10,245 bases of DNA from the NCBI GenBank assembly GCA_016929465.1, contig JAFGIT010000194.1, positions 1-10,245 of the forward strand, read 5' to 3'. Under the pieces are notes generated by a model. That model had not been told where the DNA came from, made no database searches, and saw only the letters and a list, made by a program, of their open reading frames with translations. This stretch comes from Candidatus Coatesiibacteriota bacterium. GTDB lineage: Bacteria; B130-G9. Below, one piece after another: positions 1-6,510 of this stretch; within the stretch, counting starts at the first letter, position 1; each line of letters begins with the position of its first letter. The position numbers and the translations under genes are program-made.

Positions 1-1
1 A

Positions 2-388
2 GGGACCAGAATCGACCAGGCGCTCATCGGGACCTGCACGAATGGAAGGCTCGAGGACCTGAAGGTCGCGGCTGACATCCTGCGTGGGAAGAGTGTCGCG
101 AAGGGCGTGCGGCTGCTGGTCCTCCCAGCATCGCGTGAAGTGCTCAAGGCTGCCCTATCAGCAGGATATATTGCCGACCTCGTTGACGCAGGAGCGGTCA
201 TCCTCAATCCGGGCTGCGGCCCGTGCCTGGGGGCACACGAGGGCATCCTTGCCCCGGGCGAGGTGTGCCTGAGCACCGCAAACCGCAACTTCAAAGGCCG
301 AATGGGCTGCAACACCGCCGACGTCTATCTCGCGTCGCCGGCGACCGTGGCGGCCAGCGCGGTCGTGGGCGCTATCGCTTTTGGTTAG
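2..388 (+). CDS. leuC: 3-isopropylmalate dehydratase large subunit (aconitase/homoaconitase family), 3' part only
   Basis: This is the C-terminal 128 residues of an aconitase-superfamily protein; the 5' part lies off the window. It most resembles the LeuC/HacA-type large subunit, which with LeuD isomerises 2- and 3-isopropylmalate in leucine synthesis. All three family [4Fe-4S] cysteine positions are visible: one in IGTCTNGR near the start of the fragment and two in [11 protein letters not shown]. The closing block with NRNFKGRMG and [13 protein letters not shown] is typical of the family. The frame is open from base 2 and ends at TAG 386-388. The protein stops soon after VVGAIAFG, so the tail is slightly short. 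The stop codon lies inside the terminal repeat of the cassette that follows. No leuD follows; the next gene is convergent. Homoaconitase (lysine pathway) cannot be excluded from this fragment. Confidence 0.9.
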   Translation, partial: GTRIDQALIGTCTNGRLEDLKVAADILRGKSVAKGVRLLVLPASREVLKAALSAGYIADLVDAGAVILNPGCGPCLGAHEGILAPGEVCLSTANRNFKGRMGCNTADVYLASPATVAASAVVGAIAFG

Positions 389-418
389 TTCAAGGTTCAA
401 GGTTCAATGTTCGAGGTT
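389..418 (+). repeat. Left heptanucleotide array (CAAGGTT)n
   Basis: After the leuC stop come TT and four 7-bp units: CAAGGTT (391-397), CAAGGTT (398-404), CAATGTT (405-411) and CGAGGTT (412-418). A fading CAAAG follows. The unit is the exact reverse complement of AACCTTG in the array at 843-921, so the two arrays form an interrupted inverted repeat around the gene at 441-830. The inner copies are the degenerate ones. Confidence 0.9.
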
Positions 419-422
419 CAAA

Positions 423-439
423 GCCCCGCTGGAGGGGGC
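423..439 (-). terminator. Weak hairpin just after the four-helix-bundle gene
   Basis: On the minus strand, immediately downstream of the stop at 441-443, GCCCC and GGGGC form a 5-bp GC stem with a 7-base loop, followed by CTTTGAA. The stem is short and the T run is only three bases, so this is a weak intrinsic terminator at best. It could combine with the inverted heptamer arrays, which can also pair in a transcript. Confidence 0.35.
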
Positions 440-440
440 G

Positions 441-830
441 CTACACAGATTTTGATCCCCTTTTGCCTGACTCTTTGAGATATCGAATAAGGCCGGAGAC
501 CATTCTCGCAATATCGATGGCACCGGAAGACATTTCGTTGAATTGCTGCTCGTCGATGTATCCCTGATCCAGAGCAATGTAGAGCTGTGAACGAAGCTCG
601 CCGCATGAGCCCTTTGCGACGGCCAGGAATTGAACAAATTCCCTATTTCCGCCTCGCTCGAATCCTTCCGCGATGTTCGACATTATTGAGACAGCAGAGC
701 GTCGCAGCTGATCCCGAAGACAATAATCACGCGTACAATCACCCTCGGAGGTGATTCGATAGATTTCACGCGTCAACTGACGGGCTCGCTGCCAGGCCTC
801 GATATCCTCAAACCTCTTGATTGCTGCCAT
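441..830 (-). CDS. Four helix bundle protein (23S rRNA IVS-protein / S23 family)
   Basis: This 129-residue protein has the signatures of the family first seen in intervening sequences of 23S rRNA genes and related to the Avd accessory protein of diversity-generating retroelements. Visible marks are the N-terminal FEDIEAWQRARQLTREIY, the central LRDQLRRSAVSIMSNIAEG with FERGGNREFVQFL, a GSCGELRSQLYIALDQGYI segment, and a final helix ending LIRYLKESGKR. It is basic and about the usual length. ATG 828-830 is chosen because the family N-terminus follows it; a modest GGAAG lies 7 bases upstream. No rRNA gene, reverse transcriptase or variable repeat is nearby, so this is the stand-alone type. The cellular role is not established; nucleic-acid binding is suspected for the family. 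Inverted 7-bp arrays enclose the gene. Confidence 0.93.
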   Translation of the reverse strand: MAAIKRFEDIEAWQRARQLTREIYRITSEGDCTRDYCLRDQLRRSAVSIMSNIAEGFERGGNREFVQFLAVAKGSCGELRSQLYIALDQGYIDEQQFNEMSSGAIDIARMVSGLIRYLKESGKRGSKSV

Positions 831-835
831 TAATC

Positions 836-921
836 AACTTCCAACCTTGAACTTTGAACCTTGAACTTTGAACCTTGAACCTTGAACCTTGAACCTTGAA
901 CCTTGAACCTTGAACTTTGAA
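836..921 (+). repeat. Right heptanucleotide array (AACCTTG)n
   Basis: Eleven uninterrupted 7-bp units run 843-919: eight AACCTTG and three AACTTTG (850-856, 864-870, 913-919). AA follows, and one degenerate unit (AACTTCC, 836-842) precedes. The array lies between the start of the four-helix-bundle gene and the stop codon of the C25 gene. Read on the minus strand, the C25 stop TAG is followed directly by TTCAAAG and TTCAAGG units. A period of seven is not codon-compatible, and nothing suggests that the array is translated. Copy number is likely to vary between strains. Confidence 0.95.
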
Positions 922-3255
922 CTAATCCACCCACAAATACGGGAACATGTCCGATTCGTTCCCATCCACATCCGTGGCAACCGCCTCCAGCAAATATTTG
1001 CCAGGCTGCAAGCTGTAGTCGCTTACATAGAACCAGGTCCAGAAGTACGCTTCGTTTTCCCCGTCGTATTCCGGATAGCGCTCGAAGAAGATTCCTGTGG
1101 GCTGTTGGCCGTAGTAGATCTCGAGCTTTGCGATATCGTCTATCGACTCGGGGTGATAGACCATCATTGACCAGGATACGTATGCGTCAAGCACATCGTT
1201 CACGTATGCAAGTGCGTTATTGGTTATGATCGGCCCCCCGGCACCGGATGAGCTCTTGTCGTGACGCATGCTCCGCCCATTTGATGCAGGCGTCGCTGGG
1301 GCGATGGCCCGGCTTCCTCGCCGGTCGCCCTCTTCCTGGGGGATGGTCAAATAAGGCCACTCGTTCGACTGGTTCCCGTCGCTGTCCGTGGCGATTATCG
1401 AAATAAGGTATTTGCCCGGGGCGAGTAGCCCGGCGGGCACATTGAATTCGATGCCGTAGTAGCCATCGCCGTCGTAGTAATCCCCGCTTTCACCGTCGTC
1501 ATACATGTGGACGCCGGTCGGTTCCCCGCCCAGAAAGAGCTCCACGTCGAGAGAGCCCCGCGCATCCTCGCCGTCATAGATATATGCGCGAAGGGCACAT
1601 GTGCCTCCGCCCTCCGATGTTACATAGGTATCCGGGTCCCACTCGACCCAGCTAATCTCTGGGGCGTTGAGTTTCGGATCGCCGGTGCTGTCCAGCGGAT
1701 CAGAATAGTAGCTCTCATTGCCTCGAACGTCATAAGCTGTGACCACCCAAGTGATCTCGTCGAATTCTCCCAGATCCTCGAAGCTGACGGTGAAGGATGT
1801 GGCGAATCCCATCTCAATCGGGGAATCCCCTATCGGAAGACCACGTCCATCGAATGGGGGAAAGACGCCCTCGGTGTCGTAGTGCAGCCTGTAGCCCGCA
1901 AGGTCCTTCGCAGGAGATTCGGACCAGTGAAAGACCAAGCCATCATCGTCCTCTGTATCTCTGCTCCAGAAATACTCGGGAGGCTCGGGGGGTGCCGTAT
2001 CGGTCGGACGCAATGTCGGATCTCCGAGCAGAGTGAGTCCGTAGAACCAGCTTATATCACCCTCGTCATACGGGGCGACCGAAGCGAACCAATACCTGAA
2101 GCCCTCGCCGATACAATCTCCCTCGGATAGCGATCTAAACATCTCATCACCATAGTACATGGAGCCTGATTTTGTGCTTCCGATAACATCCAATCCAAGC
2201 GAGTTCTCGCCGAAGATATACCAGCCGCCCATGTAATCGGGCTCGACATAGCGGGAGTTGGAGCACGAAAACGGCACGTAGAAGAGGCAGTTCATCTCAG
2301 CGGTCTGAATGTCCGTATTGTAGAGCATCGAATAGACGCCCCGATAGCCAAAATAGTGCGCCGATGGATCGGAATGGACCATTACATCGACCCACTCGTA
2401 GCCCTCCGAAAGCCTCTTGAGATACTCCTCCGCATTCGTCCTGTCGTCGTCAGTCACGATCCTTATGTCATCGTAGAGCCAACTCATCGCCGACTCCCAC
2501 TGCTGGTCAAGGTCAGCCCAATCGTGGTCAATGAAAAGCAATCCCCGATGCGGGGCTGTGATCTCTCCAATGCGGTAGAGGTGGTCCTTTTGCAGATATC
2601 GCTTGACCAATTCGGCTTCATCCCCGGTCATCGGCGATGCGAGAAGGCGCCCCACCCATATATCAGGCTCCGTGTTTCCCTCGCCATCGACGTGCTGATC
2701 GAACATGCCATCATCGTCGGAATCGATGAACTCACCATCGAGGTCCTCAAAATATATGTCGGAGGGGAATTCGTCTTCGACGTTCCCATGAGAGTCCAGA
2801 ATCGCATACCAGGGGACTGGGAATTCGCCGACAAGGATGCAGCCCACTAGTCCCTCATAGGCTAGCCAGGCCGATTGGAGCGCGCCCCTGAGCTCCTGAA
2901 CAGATTCGAATGTCGCCTCTATCAACACCACCTCGAAGCCGTCAGCATTTATATCCGACACCCAGGTAATCAGCTCCGCCTCGATTTGGGGGTACAGGTC
3001 GCTGTTGACCAGAATCCCGACTCGGCCCTCCGATGTCGAGTCCAAGGCGTGTGGGAAGACGAAGACCGAGCCGATCTCCGTGTCACTTTGAATGTGGTCC
3101 TGCAGATAGTCCTCGTAATGAACGGAATACTCGAAGTCCATATCACGCCAACGGGCCCACAGATCGTCCCTTACATCCCTGTCTGACGCATCCACCAGGA
3201 CCAAACTAGTAAGGGAGTAAACCATAAGGATGAACAGAATTGTAATGCGTCGCAT
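922..3255 (-). CDS. Secreted gingipain-like (peptidase C25) protein with C-terminal beta domains
   Basis: A 777-residue exported protein. Residues 1-24 form a signal peptide (basic MRR, hydrophobic core, VDA). Residues of about 60-415 resemble the C25 caspase-like fold: CILVGEFPVPWY (139-150), a Gly/Asp-rich stretch ending PDIWVGRLLAS (197-207), a candidate catalytic His294 (VMVHSDPSAH), a candidate nucleophile Cys331 (PFSCSNSRY), and the family-typical LTLLGDPTLRP (407-417). An FN3-like domain follows (about 424-525), then two related beta domains (about 530-639 and 680-777), whose ends LAPGKYLISIIATDSDGN and LQPGKYLLEAVATDVDGN are clearly duplicated. A polar, Ser/Gly-rich linker separates them. 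No sorting domain or membrane anchor is visible at the C-terminus. ATG 3253-3255 has GAGG overlapping the ymdB stop, so translational coupling is likely. The usual Gly-His-Gly around the catalytic His is absent, so activity is uncertain. Confidence 0.85.
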   Translation of the reverse strand: MRRITILFILMVYSLTSLVLVDASDRDVRDDLWARWRDMDFEYSVHYEDYLQDHIQSDTEIGSVFVFPHALDSTSEGRVGILVNSDLYPQIEAELITWVSDINADGFEVVLIEATFESVQELRGALQSAWLAYEGLVGCILVGEFPVPWYAILDSHGNVEDEFPSDIYFEDLDGEFIDSDDDGMFDQHVDGEGNTEPDIWVGRLLASPMTGDEAELVKRYLQKDHLYRIGEITAPHRGLLFIDHDWADLDQQWESAMSWLYDDIRIVTDDDRTNAEEYLKRLSEGYEWVDVMVHSDPSAHYFGYRGVYSMLYNTDIQTAEMNCLFYVPFSCSNSRYVEPDYMGGWYIFGENSLGLDVIGSTKSGSMYYGDEMFRSLSEGDCIGEGFRYWFASVAPYDEGDISWFYGLTLLGDPTLRPTDTAPPEPPEYFWSRDTEDDDGLVFHWSESPAKDLAGYRLHYDTEGVFPPFDGRGLPIGDSPIEMGFATSFTVSFEDLGEFDEITWVVTAYDVRGNESYYSDPLDSTGDPKLNAPEISWVEWDPDTYVTSEGGGTCALRAYIYDGEDARGSLDVELFLGGEPTGVHMYDDGESGDYYDGDGYYGIEFNVPAGLLAPGKYLISIIATDSDGNQSNEWPYLTIPQEEGDRRGSRAIAPATPASNGRSMRHDKSSSGAGGPIITNNALAYVNDVLDAYVSWSMMVYHPESIDDIAKLEIYYGQQPTGIFFERYPEYDGENEAYFWTWFYVSDYSLQPGKYLLEAVATDVDGNESDMFPYLWVD

Positions 3256-3267
3256 CTTACACTTACC

Positions 3268-4047
3268 TCACTTGAGCGTTGATAATCTCTCTATTGAGAT
3301 CGCTTTGCCGGTCTTTTCATCAATCGAGATGACCACCGCGTTGATCCCCTTATTCTCCTTGGCTACCTGAAGAGGGCGGGATATCCCGGTCTTGAATCTG
3401 TATATCGAGTCTTCTGGTCTAAAGCCTATGACTCCATCGAATGCGCCCGTCATACCGACGTCGGTTATGTAAGCCGTTCCCTGAGGGAGGACACGCTCAT
3501 CGGCAGTTTGGACGTGAGTGTGGGTGCCGACCAATGCCGAGATACGACCATCCACGTACCAACCCATCGCAAGCTTTTCGGCAGTCGCCTCCGCATGGAA
3601 GTCAACTAGGCAGATTTGAGGTTGTCTCCTCAGCGACCCGATTATCCTGTCCATTGCCTGGAAGGGACAATCGATGCAATCCAGAAATGCCCTGCCGGAT
3701 ATGTTTGCGATCGTCACATCGACACCGGATGGCAGAGTCACGGTCATGGTGCCTCTACCGGGAAGATCATTGACGTAGTTCGCGGGGCGTAGAAGCCTCG
3801 GCTCATCCCTGATGTAATCGAATACCTCTCGTTTATCCCAGATGTGGTTCCCAGAGGTCATGACATCGACGCCAGAGGCCAATATCTCCTGACCCACTTC
3901 AGCCGTAAGTCCGAAGCCCCCCGCTGCGTTTTCGCAATTCGCAATGCAGAGCTCGATATTCAAGTCCTGGAGAATCCGACCCAATTGGCGGCTGAGGACG
4001 GACCTGCCACTCTTGCCTACAATGTCTCCGATGAAGAGTATTTTTAT
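3268..4047 (-). CDS. ymdB: YmdB-family metallophosphoesterase (2',3'-cyclic phosphodiesterase-like), non-AUG start
   Basis: This matches the YmdB family (TIGR00282 type), binuclear metal phosphodiesterases. In Bacillus subtilis YmdB hydrolyses cyclic nucleotides and affects biofilm and motility decisions. Metal-site motifs in order are ILFIGDIVGKSGR at the N-terminus, NCENAAGGFGLT, SGNHIWDKRE, VDFHAEAT, and VGTHTHVQTADE, then AYITDVGMTGAFDGVIGF. No ATG, GTG or TTG lies between the upstream in-frame TGA and the conserved N-terminus. The TTG at 3982-3984 would remove GDIVGK, including the metal-binding Asp. ATA at 4045-4047 gives MKILFIGD, exactly the family spacing (259 aa); ATT at 4048-4050 is one codon longer. 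AGGGAG (4058-4063) sits 7 bases before ATT and 10 before ATA. The gene follows rny, a pairing also seen in Firmicutes, and leads into the C25 gene. Confidence 0.93.
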   Translation of the reverse strand: MKILFIGDIVGKSGRSVLSRQLGRILQDLNIELCIANCENAAGGFGLTAEVGQEILASGVDVMTSGNHIWDKREVFDYIRDEPRLLRPANYVNDLPGRGTMTVTLPSGVDVTIANISGRAFLDCIDCPFQAMDRIIGSLRRQPQICLVDFHAEATAEKLAMGWYVDGRISALVGTHTHVQTADERVLPQGTAYITDVGMTGAFDGVIGFRPEDSIYRFKTGISRPLQVAKENKGINAVVISIDEKTGKAISIERLSTLK

Positions 4048-4063
4048 AATCGATCCACTCCCT
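4045..4063 (-). promoter_or_regulatory. Ribosome binding site and non-AUG start region of ymdB
   Basis: On the minus strand the order is AGGGAG (4058-4063), TGGATCG, ATT (4048-4050), ATA (4045-4047), AAA. The Shine-Dalgarno element is good and the conserved KILFIGD follows at once, so initiation here is well supported although the codon is rare. AUU and AUA starts are poor and are screened against by IF3, so ymdB translation would be low or conditional. A base error in the assembly (ATA for ATG) is the main alternative. Confidence 0.65.
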
Positions 4064-4144
4064 GTAAAGAAAGCAATACACAGCCCTCAGCCGATCAATT
4101 GAACAGAGCATCCATCGAGAAGCGCCGCGAATGACCGACGCAGC

Positions 4145-4173
4145 CGCTCTGCCTCGGGTGTCGAGGACGAGCG
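4145..4173. other. Imperfect hairpin in the rny-ymdB gap
   Basis: The 157-base gap between the rny stop and the ymdB start holds a hairpin. Read on the minus strand, CGCTC pairs with GAGCG and CCTCG with CGAGG, separated by a 2x2 internal loop (GT/CA) and closed by a 5-base loop. No T run follows, so it is not an intrinsic terminator. It could be an mRNA 3'-end stabiliser or a processing site between the two genes. I see no convincing gene in the gap. Confidence 0.4.
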
Positions 4174-4204
4174 ATTCGGCGATGTCTCTCCGTCTTGCCC
4201 GGGC

Positions 4205-5758
4205 CTACTTGGCGTAATCTATTGCCCTCGTTTCCCTTATTACCGTCACCTTAATCTGCCCCGGATACTCGAGTTCGTTCTCAATCTTCTGCGCGACTTC
4301 TCTCGCAAGCATCAAGGCTCCGTCATCCTGAATCTCCTCCTGGTCCACTAAGATTCGGACCTCGCGCCCCGCCTGAATAGCGTATGTCTTATTTACGCCC
4401 TTGAACGAGGAGGCGATCTGCTCGAGTTTCTCGAGTCGCTTGATGTAGCTCTCCAGGACCTCTCTTCTTGCGCCAGGTCTCGAAGCGGACAGGGCGTCGG
4501 CAGCCTGTATCAGGACAGTTCCAACCTGGGCTTCCCGAAGGTCGGTATCGTGGTGCCGCCCAATTGCCTCGACGATTGCTGGCGCTTCCCCGTACTTCCT
4601 GGCAAAAGATGCGCCGATCTCAGCGTGCGTCCCCTCGACTTCATGATCGAGCGCCTTGCCTATGTCGTGAAGGAGACCTGCCCGGCGGGCCGTTCTCGCG
4701 TCATTTCCCAGCTCACTTGCCATGATGCCCGCTATATGTGCTACCTCTTTTGAGTGCTGCAACACATTCTGGCCGTAACTAGTTCTGTATTTCAGTCTGC
4801 CGAGAAGCTTGACTATCTCAGGATGGACCTTGCCAACGCGGGCCTCGAAGAGAGCCTGCTCGCCTTCCTGGACCATCTGGTTCTCGATCTCCTTCCGGAC
4901 TTTCGCAACTACCTCCTCGATCCTGGCGGGATGGATTCTCCCGTCCGAGATGAGCCTCTCGAGGGCGACCTCGGCGATCTTCCGCTTTATGCCGTCGAAG
5001 CAGGATACGATCACTGCCTCTGGCGTGTCATCGACGATCAAGTCCACTCCAGTGGCCAACTCCAGGGCACGGATATTCCGCCCCTCACGCCCGATAATGC
5101 GGCCCTTCATCTCGTCGTTCGGAAGATATACGACCGCGACGCTCGTCTCAGCAGCATATTCCGTGGCGCAGCGCTGTATGGCGGTGGAAATTATCTCTCG
5201 GGATATCTTCTCAGACATCTCCCGAGTATCGGCTTCGATGTCCCTGATGGTGCGGCCGGCACGCTCCCTGGCCTCGGAGATCATCTCACTCATCAGAACC
5301 TCCCTGGCCTCATTGCGGCTTAGGCCGGCGATGCGAGAAATCTCCTGTTGTGCGTCTTTCATAAGAGCGAGTCGCTTTTCCTTCAGAACGTTCAGCTCCC
5401 GCTCTCGGCCAGCGTTCTCTCGCTCTCGTTTGGCTAGCAATCGCTCTCTCTTTTCGAAGCTATCTACCCTTCGGTCGAGGCTTTCCTCCTTCTGAAGGAG
5501 CCGAAGCTCGAATTGGCGGAGCTTGTCGCCCTGGTCCTTCATCTCTCGCTCCAGCTCTTCCTTGAGCCGGTAGAGTTCGTCCTTGCTTCTCAGCTGAGCC
5601 TCTCGCTTTGCGGTCTCAGCCTTTTGTTCTGCTTCCTGAACGATCTTGTCAGCTACATCGCGAGCCCGTTTGAGCTTGCTCTCAATCAACAGCCGCCTTA
5701 GAAAATAGCCTGCAGCTACGCAGCCCACAGCGACTATTGTGATCCATAAAGAATTCAT
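4205..5758 (-). CDS. rny: Ribonuclease Y
   Basis: A 517-residue RNase Y, the membrane-anchored endoribonuclease that starts mRNA decay in many bacteria without RNase E; length is normal. The N-terminus holds one transmembrane helix (about residues 3-20), then a long charged coiled coil (about 25-190) rich in Glu, Lys and Arg. A KH RNA-binding domain follows, with its GxxG loop in [10 protein letters not shown] (219-228). The HD catalytic domain shows [13 protein letters not shown] (His335) and the HD pair in [12 protein letters not shown] (His364-Asp365), with RHHDT (401-405) and [15 protein letters not shown] (419-433) as further family marks. ATG 5756-5758 has AGGA 6 bases upstream. The gene lies directly after the 6S RNA gene and before ymdB. 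It probably acts at the inner membrane. Confidence 0.98.
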   Translation of the reverse strand: MNSLWITIVAVGCVAAGYFLRRLLIESKLKRARDVADKIVQEAEQKAETAKREAQLRSKDELYRLKEELEREMKDQGDKLRQFELRLLQKEESLDRRVDSFEKRERLLAKRERENAGRERELNVLKEKRLALMKDAQQEISRIAGLSRNEAREVLMSEMISEARERAGRTIRDIEADTREMSEKISREIISTAIQRCATEYAAETSVAVVYLPNDEMKGRIIGREGRNIRALELATGVDLIVDDTPEAVIVSCFDGIKRKIAEVALERLISDGRIHPARIEEVVAKVRKEIENQMVQEGEQALFEARVGKVHPEIVKLLGRLKYRTSYGQNVLQHSKEVAHIAGIMASELGNDARTARRAGLLHDIGKALDHEVEGTHAEIGASFARKYGEAPAIVEAIGRHHDTDLREAQVGTVLIQAADALSASRPGARREVLESYIKRLEKLEQIASSFKGVNKTYAIQAGREVRILVDQEEIQDDGALMLAREVAQKIENELEYPGQIKVTVIRETRAIDYAK

Positions 5759-5834
5759 TTTATGTCCTACCTTTCATATCACCATCGATCGCACACAAAG
5801 GAGCTGCGCTGGAGGGGATGGCAATCTGAAGAGT

Positions 5835-5848
5835 AAAAAAAGGCGGAC
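5835..5848 (-). terminator. T-run downstream of 6S RNA (candidate 3' end)
   Basis: On the minus strand, GTCCGCC (5842-5848) leads into seven Ts (5835-5841), about 40 bases after the closing stem of the 6S RNA and 76 bases before rny. No partner for GTCCGCC is found immediately upstream, so the hairpin of a standard intrinsic terminator is missing. It may mark the 3' end of the 6S precursor or be a coincidental T tract. Confidence 0.25.
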
Positions 5849-5885
5849 TATATATAAATTCAGGCTAGGTAAGGGTCGTGCTGCA

Positions 5886-6134
5886 CCTGGAGATATGATT
5901 GGCGGCGGACGGTCGCCCCGATGCGCCGTGTGGCTGGGTAATCTGAGTACCCAGTTACCGAAGGTGGGGAGATCATCGGGCATTTCAGGCTTCCCTGCGG
6001 TCTGCACGGCATGCTCACCATGTCCGAATTGAAAGCCCCTCTCGTTTGTAATTGCCTCAAATTTCCTATCACCATCACAAACGCCTCAGGATGCGACCTG
6101 CCCGCCAAAATGCGTTTAAGCTCACCCATTATCT
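5886..6134 (-). ncRNA. ssrS: 6S RNA
   Basis: 6S RNA binds the housekeeping sigma RNA polymerase by mimicking an open promoter. The minus strand here shows its whole architecture. The closing stem pairs GGCGG...GGTCGC (6091-6106) with GCGACC...CCGCC (5901-5916), and an outer GAGATA/TATCTC helix extends it. The 5' bubble strand carries CCTGAGGC. The apical stem includes TCGGACAT/ATGCCCGA (one mismatch). The GGTGAGCATGC and GAAGCCTGAAATG segments near the tip closely resemble enterobacterial 6S. The 3' bubble strand has its own perfect 7-bp hairpin, CTGGGTA-CTCAGAT-TACCCAG, as in E. coli. The core of about 206 bases is of usual length. The place directly downstream of zapA is the classic ssrS location. 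Exact ends are inferred. Confidence 0.9.
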
Positions 6135-6139
6135 CCAAG

Positions 6140-6169
6140 ATTATATCACTTCCGATTATCATTGCCCAA
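6140..6169 (-). promoter_or_regulatory. Candidate promoter for 6S RNA
   Basis: A perfect TATAAT (6140-6145, minus strand) lies just upstream of the outer 6S helix. A weak TTGGGC (6164-6169) stands 18 bases before it. A start about 6-7 bases downstream of the -10 would fall near 6133, at the GAGATA strand of the outer helix. It sits immediately after the zapA stop and would let 6S be made independently of the operon; read-through and processing remain possible. Confidence 0.5.
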
Positions 6170-6191
6170 ATAAATAACATCAGCCGTCTAA

Positions 6192-6482
6192 TCACTCTAT
6201 CAACTGCAAAAGCCGCTCGCTTTCCTTCTCCAGCCGCTTTCGCAGAATTTGATATTCATCCCGCAACAGAAGCAACTCATATCCAAGCTGCATCACTGCA
6301 AGAATGGATATCCTATGGCTCGACGCCGAGGGAAAAACCACTCGTAGGTCTCCCGCGAGCTCATTCACGAATTCCGCGACCCTCTGCACCTGCTCTGGGC
6401 TGGATGCGCTTTTGAACGCGTATCGTTGTCCCAGAACCTCAACCTCAACCTCGGAAGCCAAAGACTCATCGCTGTTTAGCAC
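6192..6482 (-). CDS. zapA: Cell division protein ZapA
   Basis: This 96-residue protein fits ZapA, which binds and bundles FtsZ at the division ring. The N-terminal strand VEVEVLGQRYAFKS matches the family beta hairpin, followed by a helix (SSPEQVQRVAEFVNELAGDL). A long C-terminal helix contains RISILAVMQLGYELLLLRDEYQILRKRLEKESERLLQLI, the tetramerising coiled coil. The start is GTG at 6480-6482, with GGGAG 7 bases upstream; a nearby ATG is out of frame. It lies 28 bases after the acidic coiled-coil gene and just before the 6S RNA, an arrangement common in many bacteria. A triplicated hexamer (GAGGTT, plus-strand 6435-6452) encodes the Glu-Val repeats. Confidence 0.93.
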   Translation of the reverse strand: MLNSDESLASEVEVEVLGQRYAFKSASSPEQVQRVAEFVNELAGDLRVVFPSASSHRISILAVMQLGYELLLLRDEYQILRKRLEKESERLLQLIE

Positions 6483-6510
6483 ACCTATGGTCTCCCATAT
6501 GACAATGTGC

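Larger units (their letters stand above)
385..925. mobile_element. Candidate repeat-bounded cassette carrying a four-helix-bundle gene
   Basis: The segment has perfect 9-bp inverted ends, TTAGTTCAA at 385-393 and TTGAACTAA at 917-925. These continue inward as inverted arrays of a 7-bp unit, about 4 copies on the left and 11-12 on the right, and enclose a single minus-strand gene. The outer 23 bases of the two ends match at 22 positions. The stop codons of the convergent neighbours (leuC TAG 386-388; the C25 gene TAG at 922-924 on the minus strand) lie inside these ends. No transposase and no target-site duplication is visible. If mobile, it would need help in trans. That it is a discrete mobile unit is inference. 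Confidence 0.5.

Noticed and set aside
389-921. CRISPR or diversity-generating retroelement
   Set aside because: The repeats are contiguous 7-bp units without spacers, and no cas gene, reverse transcriptase or template/variable repeat pair is present.
910-3186. Plus-strand open frames opposite the C25 gene
   Set aside because: They mirror the codon pattern of the minus-strand gene, which has a signal peptide and family motifs; no independent support.
3268-3984. ymdB starting at TTG 3982-3984
   Set aside because: This would delete the conserved ILFIGDIVGK segment with its metal-binding Asp, and a good ribosome site lies further upstream before ATT/ATA.
4051-4204. Small gene in the rny-ymdB gap
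   Set aside because: Frames are open for up to about 35 codons but without a usable start and ribosome site; no recognisable motif.
5774-6195. Small proteins encoded in the zapA-rny gap on either strand
   Set aside because: The open frames overlap the 6S RNA structure, show no family features, and lack convincing ribosome sites.
6435-6452. Triplicated hexamer AACCTC within zapA
   Set aside because: It encodes an alternating Glu-Val beta strand expected for ZapA, so protein-level constraint explains it; unrelated in sequence to the heptamer arrays.
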